Shown one piece after another: positions 55,217 through 64,000 of a stretch of DNA of 64,000 bases. The DNA is taken from NCBI GenBank assembly GCA_946406115.1, contig OX291562.1, positions 1,394,001-1,458,000 on the forward strand, in the 5' to 3' direction. The notes beneath the pieces were generated by a model. It saw only the letters and a list, made by a program, of their open reading frames with translations, ran no database searches and was not told the origin of the DNA. The position numbers were made by a program, and so were the translations under genes. How positions within the stretch are numbered: position 1 is the stretch's first letter; each line of letters opens with the position of its first letter. The stretch is from Apoda limacodes. Lineage: Eukaryota; Arthropoda; Insecta; Lepidoptera; Limacodidae.

Positions 55217-55665
55217 TGTGTGTAGTAGTGTTACAAATATAATGTGTGTAGTAGTGTTACAAATGTTTTGTGCCTAGCAGTGTTAAAAGTGTAATGTGTG
55301 TAGTGGCGTTACAAATGTAATGTGTATAATAGTGTTACAAATGTAATGTGTGTAGTGGTGTTACAAACATAAAAAAAATCTATCAGTTTCAAGTCTCAAA
55401 TGCACGGGCGTAGTAGTTTTACAAGTGTGATGAGTGAAGTAGTGTTACAAATGTCCAAAAAGACTTAATATTTAATATTTAAATGTAACAAAATATATCA
55501 GTCTCAAGACTCAAATGCAATGTGCGTAGTAGTGTTACAAATGTAATGAGTGTAATAATGTTACAAATATAATATGTGTAGTAGTTTTACAAAGTTAATG
55601 AGTGTAATAGTGTTACAAATGTTATGTGTGTAGAAGTGTTACAAATGTAACAAAATCTGACAGTC
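55217..55665. repeat. minisatellite block 1, about 26-bp unit
   Basis: Many imperfect copies of TGTGTAGTAGTGTTACAAAT followed by about six more bases, with spacers such as ATCAGTCTCAAGACTCAAAT. The same unit forms block 2 at 60040-60495. Confidence 0.88.
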
Positions 55666-56508
55666 TTAAGTAGATTTGTGTTGCTCGTTAGCGAAAGACA
55701 TAAAAGATATATATCATTCCAAAAAAGCTTATATATTTCTCGCCCACTAGTTCCTTAAATATAGCTTTATATCCTTGTACTTAGATTCGTTTCTAATGCG
55801 ATGCAGATAAGACGAATAAAAAGATGCAAAAGAAACAGGAAAGAGAGAGTCGTTTAGTTAGATCGCGCATATGCCAGCCGAGACGAGTGCGAGCGGTATT
55901 CAAGAGAGGTAGGGCACTGCAAGTACTCGCTCGAATAAGCCACCCGAACAACTAAAGCAGGGCATAGCGAGTACTTGCTCGAATGAGCGGCCCGAACTGG
56001 GGAAGTAACTCCACCTCACAGAAAACTGCGGCCATAATAACACTAACATTGAGTAGTGTTGTGTTCCTGGCGGTGAGTGAGGTTGCCAGAGCTGTTTGAG
56101 GATTCGCTGCGCAGACAGCGGAGGACCGGCGGTGTATGTTGCTGTCATGATCGGCGTAGACGCGGCGTGCTGGTTCGGCGGTCAGGGAGACCTGATGAAA
56201 CGGCTGACTGCTGGCCGCCCGCAGGTTGAACGGAATCCGAACCCAGGGGGGATCACATAATCTCCGCCCTGGGAAGCTGATCCGCCAGTCTGTGTAATGT
56301 ATCTTAGTAGTAGTCGTGCCGGAGAAGGAGACCGGAGTGGACCCGGCTACTAAAACAGAGGGGGATCAGGGGCCCTTCCGCCCGCCGTGCCAGCAACCGT
56401 ATCATCTGTGGCGAGCTTCGGCAGTCTTAGAACCGCACCTTTTGTCCTCTAAGCTGTCTGTGCAGTGAATCCTCATCCTTAGTCTTAGTAACTTTTTTTT
56501 TATATATT

Positions 56509-57360
56509 ATGGCCATGAGAACGAAAAAGAAAAGAGTTTGTACAGCGGCTACTCCATCCACATATAATGTGGATTTTTGCAACATCAGGGGTATTCACGC
56601 AAATCTTAACGCAGTCCACCACCATCTCGAAACTGCGCAGCCAACCATTCTTTTTCTAACGGAGACGCAGATATCCTGCCGAGCCGACACATCATACCTT
56701 CACTATCCCGGCTACAAACTCGAACACAATTTTATGAGTCGTGCCGGTGTATGTATGTTCGTCCGGGAGGATATCTGCTGTCGCCGCCTTCATAGCCTTG
56801 AAGACAGGGACATGTCGATATTGTGGGTGCGCGTAGATTACGGCGGCCACACTCGTATCTATGCGTGCCTATACAGGTCTCATAGCGGTGACACGGACGT
56901 AACTCGACTCTTCACGCACCTGAGTTTGACGACTGACAAAGTTCTAGAGCAATATCCCACAGCAGAACTAGTTATTTTAGGAGACTTTAACGCCCACCAT
57001 CGTGAGTGGCTCAGTTCTTGAACCAATAACTATGCAGGGATATCTGCTCATGAATGGGCTCTGACCTATAATCTACTTTCTCCAACTAGAATACCAGATA
57101 TAGAGGACCTTACAAGCTCCTTACTGGACCTTCTGCTGACTACACGTCCCGACGGATATTTCGTCTTAGTGGATGCGCCTCTTGGCTCCTCGGACCACTG
57201 TCTCGTTCGGACTCAAATGTCATGCTCACAACCCGATCCATCTGGGCCAACTAATTGGCGTCGTGTGTGGCACTATGAATCGGCAGACTGGGATGGATTG
57301 CGAGAATTTTACGCATCGTATGCCGTGGAGGCAGATCTGCTTTAATTCAGAAGATCCTGA
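56509..57360 (+). pseudogene. CR1-like LINE copy 5: endonuclease domain
   Basis: The open frame starts at the ATG at 56509. The EN domain shows VDFCNIRGIHANLNAVHHHL, LFLTETQIS (Glu), SILWVRVDYG, ACLYRSHSGD and LVILGDFNAHHREWL (Asp/Asn). The first stop is at 57019. Reading on in the same frame and then others: LLSPTRIPDIEDLTSSLLD and DAPLGSSDHCLVR (catalytic SDH, near 57185). Only this family copy retains EN. It is inactive because of the stop and a later frameshift. Confidence 0.87.
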
Positions 57361-58439
57361 CGTCGGCGCAGCCGCAGTCACTGAGACAATCCTTGCTGCC
57401 GGCGTCAAAAAACGACCGTGGTTTAATAGGTCTTGCAGAAAAGCTAAAATTCTTAAGCAAACTGCATATGAGGCTTGGACCACGGCTCGTAATAATAAGG
57501 ATCCGAATATTTCTGAGTTAAAACGCAAATTAAATGCTGCCTCGAGGTTCAGTAAGAAAGCAACTGCCAGAGAAAAATTCCAATTCATCGGCAAAATAGG
57601 TGGGCGACTTGCGAGCTATCCTTCTGGGAGTCGTGCTTTCTGGTCGCTTGCCAAAGCTGCCGAAGGGAACTTTTGCCAGTCGTCGTTACCACCACTGCGA
57701 AAGACCGATGGTGACTTGGCCCATAGTGCTAAAGAGAAAGCCGATCTACTGGGCAGTCTCTTTGCCTCGAACTCGAACATGAACGATGAAGGCGCTGTAC
57801 CCCCTCCTATACCGTGGTGCGGTAAGACCATGCCGGAAATCTCCATAACGCAGCGGGAGGTCCGGCGGGCGTTGCTTTCTCTAGACATTGATAAGTCGAG
57901 TGGGCCAGACGGTATACCAGCAGTGGTGCTTAAGCAGTGTGCTCCTGAGTTATGTCCTGTACTCACGCGCCTCTTCGTGCTTTCCTACCACACTAGGCAA
58001 TTTCCGTCTTCACAAGACTGCGAATGTGCACCCGGTGCCCAAAAACGGCGATAGATCAGATCCATCGAATTACAGGCCTATCGCTATTACCTCTCTCCTC
58101 TCCAAGGTGATGGAGCGTGTGATCAACACACAGCATCTAAGATACCTAGAAGTAAACGACCTGGTCAGTGACCGTCAATATGGCTTTCGCCACGGTCGCT
58201 CGACTGGTGACCTTCTAATGTATCTCACACACCGATGGGCACTAGCCATTGAGAGTCAGGGGGAAGCATTGGCATGTAGTCTGGACATAGCGAAGGCGTT
58301 CGATCGGGTCTATCGAAGTTGCCATCTTACGGAGTGCCCGAGGATTTGTGCAAATGGGTGGCTAGCTTTTTGTCCGGCAGACGCATACGAACCGTAGTTA
58401 ACGGTAGCTGCTCTGATAGCATGGACATTAATGTTGGTG
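57361..58439 (+). pseudogene. CR1-like LINE copy 5: linker and first half of RT
   Basis: The frame continues with AGVKKRPWFNRSCRKAKILK, IGGRLASYPSGSRAFWSLA, SSLPPLRKTDGDLAHSAKEK, VRRALLSLDIDKSSGPDGIP and LCPVLTRLFVLSYHTRQFPS. A 4-bp loss near 58012 shifts the frame; then NYRPIAITSLLSKVMERVIN, QYGFRHGRSTGDLLMYLTHR and DIAKAFDRV. About 11 bp are missing in motif A (near 58312). The forward part ends at GACATTAATGTTGGTG, just before the inverted segment. Confidence 0.88.
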
Positions 58440-58941
58440 CCACATGGGGCCGGACTTGCGACTTGGAAAGCAGCAACCTTTGCCCCGATGTGAAGTACTG
58501 CGTCGCTCTTTTGAGTACACCAAGTTTTTTGGACGCCAGCTTTACCTTGTCTAGCAAGTGATGTCGGAACTGAACATCGCTGGAGATGTAAACACCAAGG
58601 ATCCCAATGCTCTTGGAGGTGGAGAGGGGAGTGTTCTGGAATTGTGGGACAACAGTAAATGGGGTTTTCTTAGCGGTGAACTTGCAGACTTGTATCTTTG
58701 AAGGGTTGAATCGGACCAAGTTTTCCCGTCCCCAATCAGAGACCTTGGACAGACCGATCTCGATTTGAGACACAAGTTGTTCACGTTTTTCCTCCGCAGC
58801 AAAACGAGGGATGCTTGCACGGCCCGTGTAATTAGCGTCTCCAGTACTGTCATCTGCATTGCAATGTATGTTTTTGATCACCAACATATCATTAATGTGC
58901 AGTAGAAACAGATTAGGAGACAGCACAGAGCCTTGTGGGAC
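58440..58941 (-). pseudogene. CR1-like LINE copy 5: inverted RT segment
   Basis: About 502 bp in reverse orientation code for the part from GVPQGSVLSPNLFLLHIND through CNADDSTGDANY (Tyr of YADD replaced by Asn) to LLLSKSQVRPHV. The left end matches the bases expected just before EYCYHLWAG and the right end matches those just after INAG. The segment is therefore exactly the piece missing from the flanking forward sequence, less about 13 bp. Confidence 0.92.
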
Positions 58942-59117
58942 TCTCTGGGCGGTCGCACCCGGATACCAGCTTGGCCCTTTGTTCAGTTCAACGACGGGCT
59001 GTGAGAATTGACGACGATTCCAAACTCACTTGCGGTATCGAGCCCTTAAGTCTAAGGAGAGACTTTGCCTCCCTGTGTGTGTTCTACCGCTTGTACAATG
59101 GGTTGTGTTCTTAGGAA

Positions 59118-59420
59118 ATGCAATCTGAAAAACAATAGGCAATTGAAATATTACATAATTATTGATTGTTTTTGTTTAAATCAAACTATTTACATTGTAA
59201 ATCTTGTTTATTTAATGTTTCAATTCAAAACATGTATTTATTAGTTGATACACTATAATTTTATGTTTCGTTTGTGATTTTACAAATATTACCTAATGGA
59301 CGCACGCAATAAAACAGTATTGTAATTATTTTGTAAAGCTAGTTGTAGTTAATTTACTTGACGATTCGAAAGTGTTCTTAGTAACCCATTTGAATAAAAA
59401 GATTTTGGTTTTTGATTTTG
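59118..59420 (+). repeat. AT-rich insertion with GATTTTGATT tail in copy 5
   Basis: It splits the C-terminal coding segment (from GAGGAATTGTTCGAAATG in other copies). It contains GACGATTCGAAAGTGTTCTT and ends TTGGTTTTTGATTTTGATT, the tail shared with fragments at 60495-60600 (inverse) and 61986-62055. Confidence 0.75.
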
Positions 59421-59737
59421 ATTGTTCGAAATGATGCCCACGGCTACTTTCTACCATCGCACCGCTCGTCATCGGCAGGGAAATCATTCTCACACTTTAG
59501 AACCTAAATGGTGACGTACAGTTTCAGTTTCCTCCCGCGAACGCTTAAGTTGTGGAATGCCTGCCTGCCAGCCAAGGTTTTCTGCAAGGACTACAGTATG
59601 GAGTTCTTCAAGAAAGAAGTTATTAGATTTCTGAAGGGTCAGCAACGCGCAAGTGATACCCCTGGTGTTGCAAGCATCTATAGGCTACGGTGACCACATA
59701 CCATCAGGCGGACCGTAAGCTTGTTTGCCACCTTAGT

Positions 59738-60039
59738 CTAAATCTATAAGCCTTATAGTACCCATTAGTATTTTATATGTTTTAATGTGTTAAAAAAAAT
59801 GTGTAAATAAATACAATAATAATAAAAATTTGTCGGAAATAATATCATTACCGCTTTTTTGCATTATTTGCTTTATCTCACTCTCAGCAAACTCTTTCGG
59901 TTCTATTAATCAACTAGTTCAGTTTCATAAATAGCTGGTTACTATCAGTTACTTCGCTATATCTCTCGCTTTGAGCAAAGATATGTTTCTCTCTTTTTTA
60001 TTTTCAGTGATATGATTTGGGCAACTCTAGTCTCAAGTC
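59738..60039. other. AT-rich spacer between the LINE and minisatellite block 2
   Basis: AATAATAATAAAAATTTG, then unremarkable AT-rich sequence. No gene. Confidence 0.5.
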
Positions 60040-60495
60040 TTGATGTGTGTAGTAGTGTACTAAATGTTATGTATGTGTGTAGTAGTATTACAAAAAAATA
60101 CAATGTGTGTAGTAGTATTCAACCTCAAACTCAAACTTTGTTTATTAGATTAGATTACTATTAATAAATTTAAATTTAATAAATAATTAAGATTAGTTTT
60201 AGAATTTTTGACAAGACTTTTTGTTCGGAAATATTTACTACACTGGTAGTGTTACAAATGTAATGTGTGTAGTAGTGTTAGAAACGTAATGTGTGTAGTA
60301 GTATTACAAATGTTATGAGTGTAGTAGTGTTACAAATGTAATGAGTGTAGTAGTGTCACAATTGTAAAGTGCTTAGTAGTGATACAAATTTTACAAAATC
60401 TATCAGTCTCAAGTCTCAAATGCATGTGCGTAGTAGTGTTACAAATGTAACAAATCTATCAGTCTCAAATACAAGGGCGTAGTAGTGTTACAAAT
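60040..60495. repeat. minisatellite block 2, about 26-bp unit, with a small insertion
   Basis: Same unit as 55217-55665. A segment at about 60120-60243 that begins CAACCTCAAACTCAAACTTT looks like an inverse-oriented SINE/LINE tail that split the array. Longer period units (CTATCAGTCTCAAGTCTCAA) recur near 60395 and 60447 as in block 1. Confidence 0.85.
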
Positions 60496-60600
60496 GTAAT
60501 CAAACTCAAATCAAACAGTATTTATTCAAAGAGGTTTCTGATAACACTTTTGAATCGTCGAAACAATGTAAACAATGTTAATTTCTGCCAAAAAGTTCTC
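60495..60600 (-). repeat. SINE/LINE-tail fragment
   Basis: On the minus strand: GACGATTCAAAAGTGTTATC then a GAATAAATACTGTTTGATTT end. It matches the insertion at 59118-59420 and the fragment at 61986-62055. Confidence 0.7.
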
Positions 60601-60636
60601 TTCAAATTAATAACACAATACTTTGATATTTAGCTA

Positions 60637-60886
60637 ACAACGATACAATATGTACCGAAACAACAGGCAATATAAATAAGTTAGTAACAACGATACAATA
60701 TGTACCGAAACAACAGGCAATATAAATAAGTTAGTAACAACGATACAATATGTACCGAAACAACAGGCAATATAAATAAGTTAGTAACAACGATACAATA
60801 TGTACCGAAACAACAGGCAATATAAATAAGTTAGTAACAACGATACAATATGTACCGAAACAACAGGCAATATAAATAAGTTAGTA
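60637..60886. repeat. five identical 50-bp tandem repeats
   Basis: Units start at 60637, 60687, 60737, 60787 and 60837, each beginning ACAACGATACAATATGTACC and ending TAAGTTAGTA. I see no difference between them. The sequence has no ORF. Confidence 0.97.
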
Positions 60887-61221
60887 AGCTACGAAGAACA
60901 AATCCAAACATGTCAATTATAAGTTTTTATTTTTATGTAGCATAGGGTAAAACGTCAAATACCGTCAATCGTGGAAGGAATTTAGATATTTAAGAGTGTT
61001 CCTTGTTTTTCTCTACCTTTATCTTCTTCTTCTTTTTGATCATTCTGAGTGGACGTCAATTGTTTTAACGACGATTTTACAGTTGTTTCATCATTGATGT
61101 AAGGATCTTTTTCTGTTAGAGATTCAACATTTGAGCATGATTGGCCTGGACAACTGATAAAATATAAGTAACGCTAGTTATCTATGCAAGTAATTTTTTT
61201 TTGAGCTCCGTTAACAGAAAA
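60887..61221. other. AT-rich stretch, possibly the 3' part of a decayed coding region
   Basis: Minus-strand frames here are broken by stops. A TTCTTCTTCTTT tract at 61023-61040 would read as a Lys/Glu-rich end. No clear product. Confidence 0.35.
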
Positions 61222-61363
61222 AGCAAGCGAATTTCGTTCCGTTAGCTTTTGCACACGTCATTAAATCTTTTTCAAACAATTTTAAAACTGTTGTTTTACC
61301 CCTTCGGAATATTGCTGATGTTGTATCACAGCCAGTCATAGTCAATATTTCATGATCGAGATG
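61222..61363 (-). pseudogene. fragment with a TGCDTTSAIF motif, unknown transposon-related protein
   Basis: A continuous minus-strand frame: HLDHEILTMTGCDTTSAIFR, RRGKTTVLKLFEKDL and AKANGTKFACFFC, then a stop. The TGCDTTSAIF plus GK phrase recurs in large invertebrate proteins of uncertain function, which I recall as PIN/XPG-like and often repeat-associated. Only about 47 codons survive. Confidence 0.5.
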
Positions 61364-61985
61364 CAATTCGAGTCACCTGCCTTACTTGTAAAAAGTTTCT
61401 AGAGGTAAACTTGTTCATATCGGATTATTTCAGGGTTTCGTAGTCAATTAAGAAAACCTTATAGATTTGCCTAAGTAGTCCGTTAGTATGACACGGCTAC
61501 TACAGAAACCGATCGACCGCATTGTTACTCTTACTGATTTCATTGGTAAACTTTTGAGTTATACTGCAGCTGGTGAACCCAGTGTGTGTGTGTGTGTGTG
61601 TGTGTACCTAGATATTGGTTTTGCTTATATTATGCTTTCAATGATGTCCATAGGCAGCGTAGACATGTATTTTATATATATATTATATACTTTAGTAAAT
61701 TTTAGAATCATTTTACCCAGAAATGGTAAATCTTAGGGGAAAATGTGTAAACACAATATTTGTAAAAAAAGTGCATGATCTACAATTTTGGTCTGTTTTT
61801 ATCATAAATCTAACCTTTTCGCTAAAAAATTAAAAACAATCCAGTTTTGCGACTTTTAACCTAGCATAACATTTTTTGCACACAATTGATCGATAGGGAC
61901 TTTTCACAATTTCATTATAATGGTATCCCTAACATTTATGTAAAAATTCAGCTTCTTGGGAATCTATGTATTGTATTACTACTTT
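61364..61985. other. intergenic stretch with a (GT)n tract
   Basis: (GT)12 at about 61582-61605. The plus-strand frame 61488-61736 crosses this tract and is not convincing as a gene. Confidence 0.55.
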
Positions 61986-62055
61986 AAATGGAACTTCTTT
62001 CCAGCTCTTTTTGGCAGAAATTAACATTGTTTACATTGTATTGACGATTCAAAAG
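61986..62055 (+). repeat. SINE/LINE-tail fragment
   Basis: TTTTTGGCAGAAATTAACAT, TGTTTACATTGTATTGACGA and TTCAAAAGTG match the inverse of 60540-60600. It is cut off by the Jockey relic at 62056. Confidence 0.72.
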
Positions 62056-62668
62056 TGACGCACGAGTGATTAGCTCGAAAACCAAACTGTTCGTCAAAGA
62101 ATGCCTTTAGACTGAACGTAGTCTTTTAGGCGAGAAAGGAGGAGGAGGAGGAGGAGAGTTCATACAGTTTTCCCAAAGTCTTTAAGAGACTAATGGGTCT
62201 ATATGACGTGGCTACGTTACTTGGTTTTAGGGATATCAGTTTAGGGATACCTATAACGTCAGCTTCTTTCCAAGAATCGGGAAAGATGCAATTTGCCATG
62301 GCCGCATTGAAGATGCTGACCAATAGAAGGAGGAGCTGAGCGGGGAGGATTTTTAAGAGCCTATTCGAGATCCCATCGGCACCCGGGGCCTTTTTGGGTT
62401 GTAAGTCTTTGATGATCTTTTCGACCTCAGAGACTGTTACAGGCGGAAGCGAGTCAAGTGGGGGAAGGGCCGCTCTCCGCTCCACTTCCCTGTCCACTTC
62501 ATCGACTTGAGCTTGGTCAGTGGGTTGTTCGCTAAGCGAACACTGACTTTCTAGCGATATGGCCAAAAGCGATTGTCGCGTTTGCGTCGACTAACGGCGG
62601 CATAGTACTCACTACGTCGGATTTTAACGCTCTAGCCATCTGATAGTACGCTTAGTTGGAAGGTGATA
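62056..62668 (-). pseudogene. Jockey-type LINE, second family, RT fragment
   Basis: The minus-strand frame from 62566 reads PPVTVSEVEKIIKDLQPKKA, APGADGISNRLLKIL, VSIFNAAMANCIFPDSWKEA and SYRPISLLKTLGKLYE, followed by a GGA-repeat expansion (62139-62157) that turns the sequence into poly-Ser. The piece near 62060-62095 corresponds to FGFRAKHSC. It is clearly diverged from the 3821-9201 family. Both ends are truncated. It lies between a SINE fragment and repeat B. Confidence 0.85.
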
Positions 62669-62676
62669 TCTCTGTT

Positions 62677-64000
62677 ATCACCGCTGCAAGAATGCAACAC
62701 AAATTGCATCTATAAACATTTATATAAAAATGCATAATTTTTGTCATATAATGTTCGTAATAATAAGTTAATATTAAGTATATATTTACACAATAAAAAC
62801 TATTTTCCTAATAGGGACTAGTTTAGATTTAAAACTTGTAATAACAATAACTGTAAAATTGTATTAAGTTAGGTAAAAGTAGAGCAGGTTTGTTTCATTT
62901 CCCCTCTTTACTATTTGTTGATTTCAAAAATAATATTGTGTGAGTACCGACATGTTGTCGACCTTGTACGCACGACTATCCCCAAAAAAGCGGGAAATTT
63001 AGTTTAACATATGTTTGTAAAAAATATGCCATTTGTTGTGCAAAACTGTACGGAACTACCATGTAAAGTTCTATATAAGCCGTATGTACGGTTAATAAGT
63101 TACAGGTGAAAATAGTTAGCGTGTTGAGTATTGTACATTCTTTCTCCCTCACTCCTTTGATAATAGACTGCGATAGAGATACAAGAGGGATACAGAAGGG
63201 TCTATGGGTAAAAAAGAGAAAGACTGTCTAAAACTTTACCTGGCTAGGGTCATTAAGTCCTTAGGCTATACCTAAAATTAGCATAACAGGTTAAAAGCAC
63301 ACCTTTGCCCCTACACATAGGTATCTATACCGTTACGATAAGTAGTATGGTTGGGGCACAAATTACGTGTAAAGTTATGAAATACGATAGCTTATAACTC
63401 AGTAACCGGGTTACATATGATAAAGATAAATATATCACTAGATACCTTTCATTGGCATCTACCAAGATAAATAGGTTTCATACAGGTAACTTTAAGCCCT
63501 GAAGTACAGGAGCACAAGGAAAATCCTGAAAACTTAAATCACACATTTTTTCATGATTTAACCTACTGACAGACACCAAAAACACTGAAAGGTATGTCCG
63601 AATTTTAGGTCCATTTTTTGACATATAGCACAAAGTCTGTAGTCATCTAGTATAGGCAGAAAGCCCTGAGAGCTAGAATTTCAGCTCTTCTCTCACTACG
63701 GCCTAACCGTAGACGATGGAAAATACCACTATGCGTCATTAGAACCGCCTCCGAAAGATCTATCTTAGGACACCTAAATCGTCATTATAGCTCCTACCGT
63801 TTGGCTATAAAACCTAAAAATGTAATACAGTGTTATTTTATAGTCAAGCCACAAATCGTGCGACTGTGATGGCAATAGCCGATAGAAACCCCAACTGTAA
63901 GTAGCGATTTATAGCTAGGTAGATATACCTATACTTTCGATATATGTCTATATCGACTACTATATGTTGTCTTTCACTAAGTTTTTGTGTGGGCTAGATT
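62677..64000 (-). repeat. repeat B: inverted second copy of repeat A, cut by the window end
   Basis: The reverse complement of 62677-64000 matches 22527-22646 plus 24501-25672, with scattered substitutions. It lacks the Jockey insertion and so shows the empty site (63889-63901). No ORF of note. Confidence 0.92.

Larger units (their letters stand above)
55866..59737 (+). mobile_element. CR1-like LINE copy 5, nearly full length, rearranged
   Basis: The 5' UTR (about 55866-56508) includes two imperfect 47-bp repeats (GGGCACTGCAAGTACTCGCT and GGGCATAGCGAGTACTTGCT). Next comes EN-RT coding sequence, then the family 3' end (CCATCAGGCGGACCGTAAGC, GCCACCTTAG) at 59701-59737. I see no ORF1. Rearrangements: an inverted segment (58440-58941) and an inserted AT-rich segment (59118-59420). 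The start coordinate is approximate. Confidence 0.85.

Noticed and set aside
60637..60886. CRISPR-like array
   Set aside because: The units are directly adjacent with no variable spacers, in animal nuclear DNA. It is a tandem minisatellite.
61488..61736. 82-codon plus-strand open frame
   Set aside because: It is crossed by a (GT)n tract giving poly-Cys/Val and has no motif.

Overview
The window looks like a piece of insect nuclear DNA, most likely from a moth or butterfly (Lepidoptera). It is AT-rich with long non-coding stretches. It carries one host gene with introns and is otherwise packed with LINEs, BEL/Pao LTR elements, a hAT relic and short dispersed repeats of kinds I know from lepidopteran genomes. 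I see no bacterial operon structure, no tRNA or rRNA gene and no CRISPR array.

Host gene: six exons on the minus strand (36739-41684) join in phase into 425 codons of an alpha-adrenergic-like octopamine receptor (Oamb type), from TM3 to the C-terminus. The exon(s) for the N-terminus, TM1 and TM2 are not seen and should lie upstream, beyond 41684 on the plus-strand scale and probably outside the window.

Left third (1-25.7 kb): a LINE endonuclease relic (1920-2618 and 16258-16530) is split by a BEL/Pao element (2624-16257, 5-bp target duplication, both LTRs). The 5' LTR of that element is itself split by a full-length Jockey-type LINE (3821-9201, poly(A) tail, 6-bp target duplication). The Pao element has lost its RT catalytic core. 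Downstream come degraded CR1-like LINE copies, a second rearranged Pao copy on the minus strand (20291-22354), and an unclassified 1.3-kb repeat (repeat A) interrupted by a 5'-truncated Jockey copy with a 13-bp target duplication.

Middle (25.7-47 kb): a broken hAT transposase gene (28035-30105), a LINE 3' end (30247-31128), non-autonomous repeats, the Oamb gene with an RTE-like relic and a minisatellite in or near its large intron, and AT-rich sequence.

Right third (47-64 kb): a CR1-like copy inserted in a 23-bp minisatellite, a rearranged Jockey copy, a second BEL/Pao lineage relic, a foldback element, two blocks of a roughly 26-bp minisatellite, a nearly full-length CR1-like copy carrying an internal inversion across its RT active site, five identical 50-bp repeats, and an inverted second copy of repeat A that runs off the window end. 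Repeats A and B face each other across about 37 kb that includes the Oamb exons.

I found no convincing new multi-gene system. The most unusual material is structural: three-level nesting, a Pao element without its polymerase core, a hairpin inside a LINE ORF that coincides with independent indels, and large inverted repeats around a receptor gene. Family names above superfamily level are from recognition of motifs; no database search was possible.
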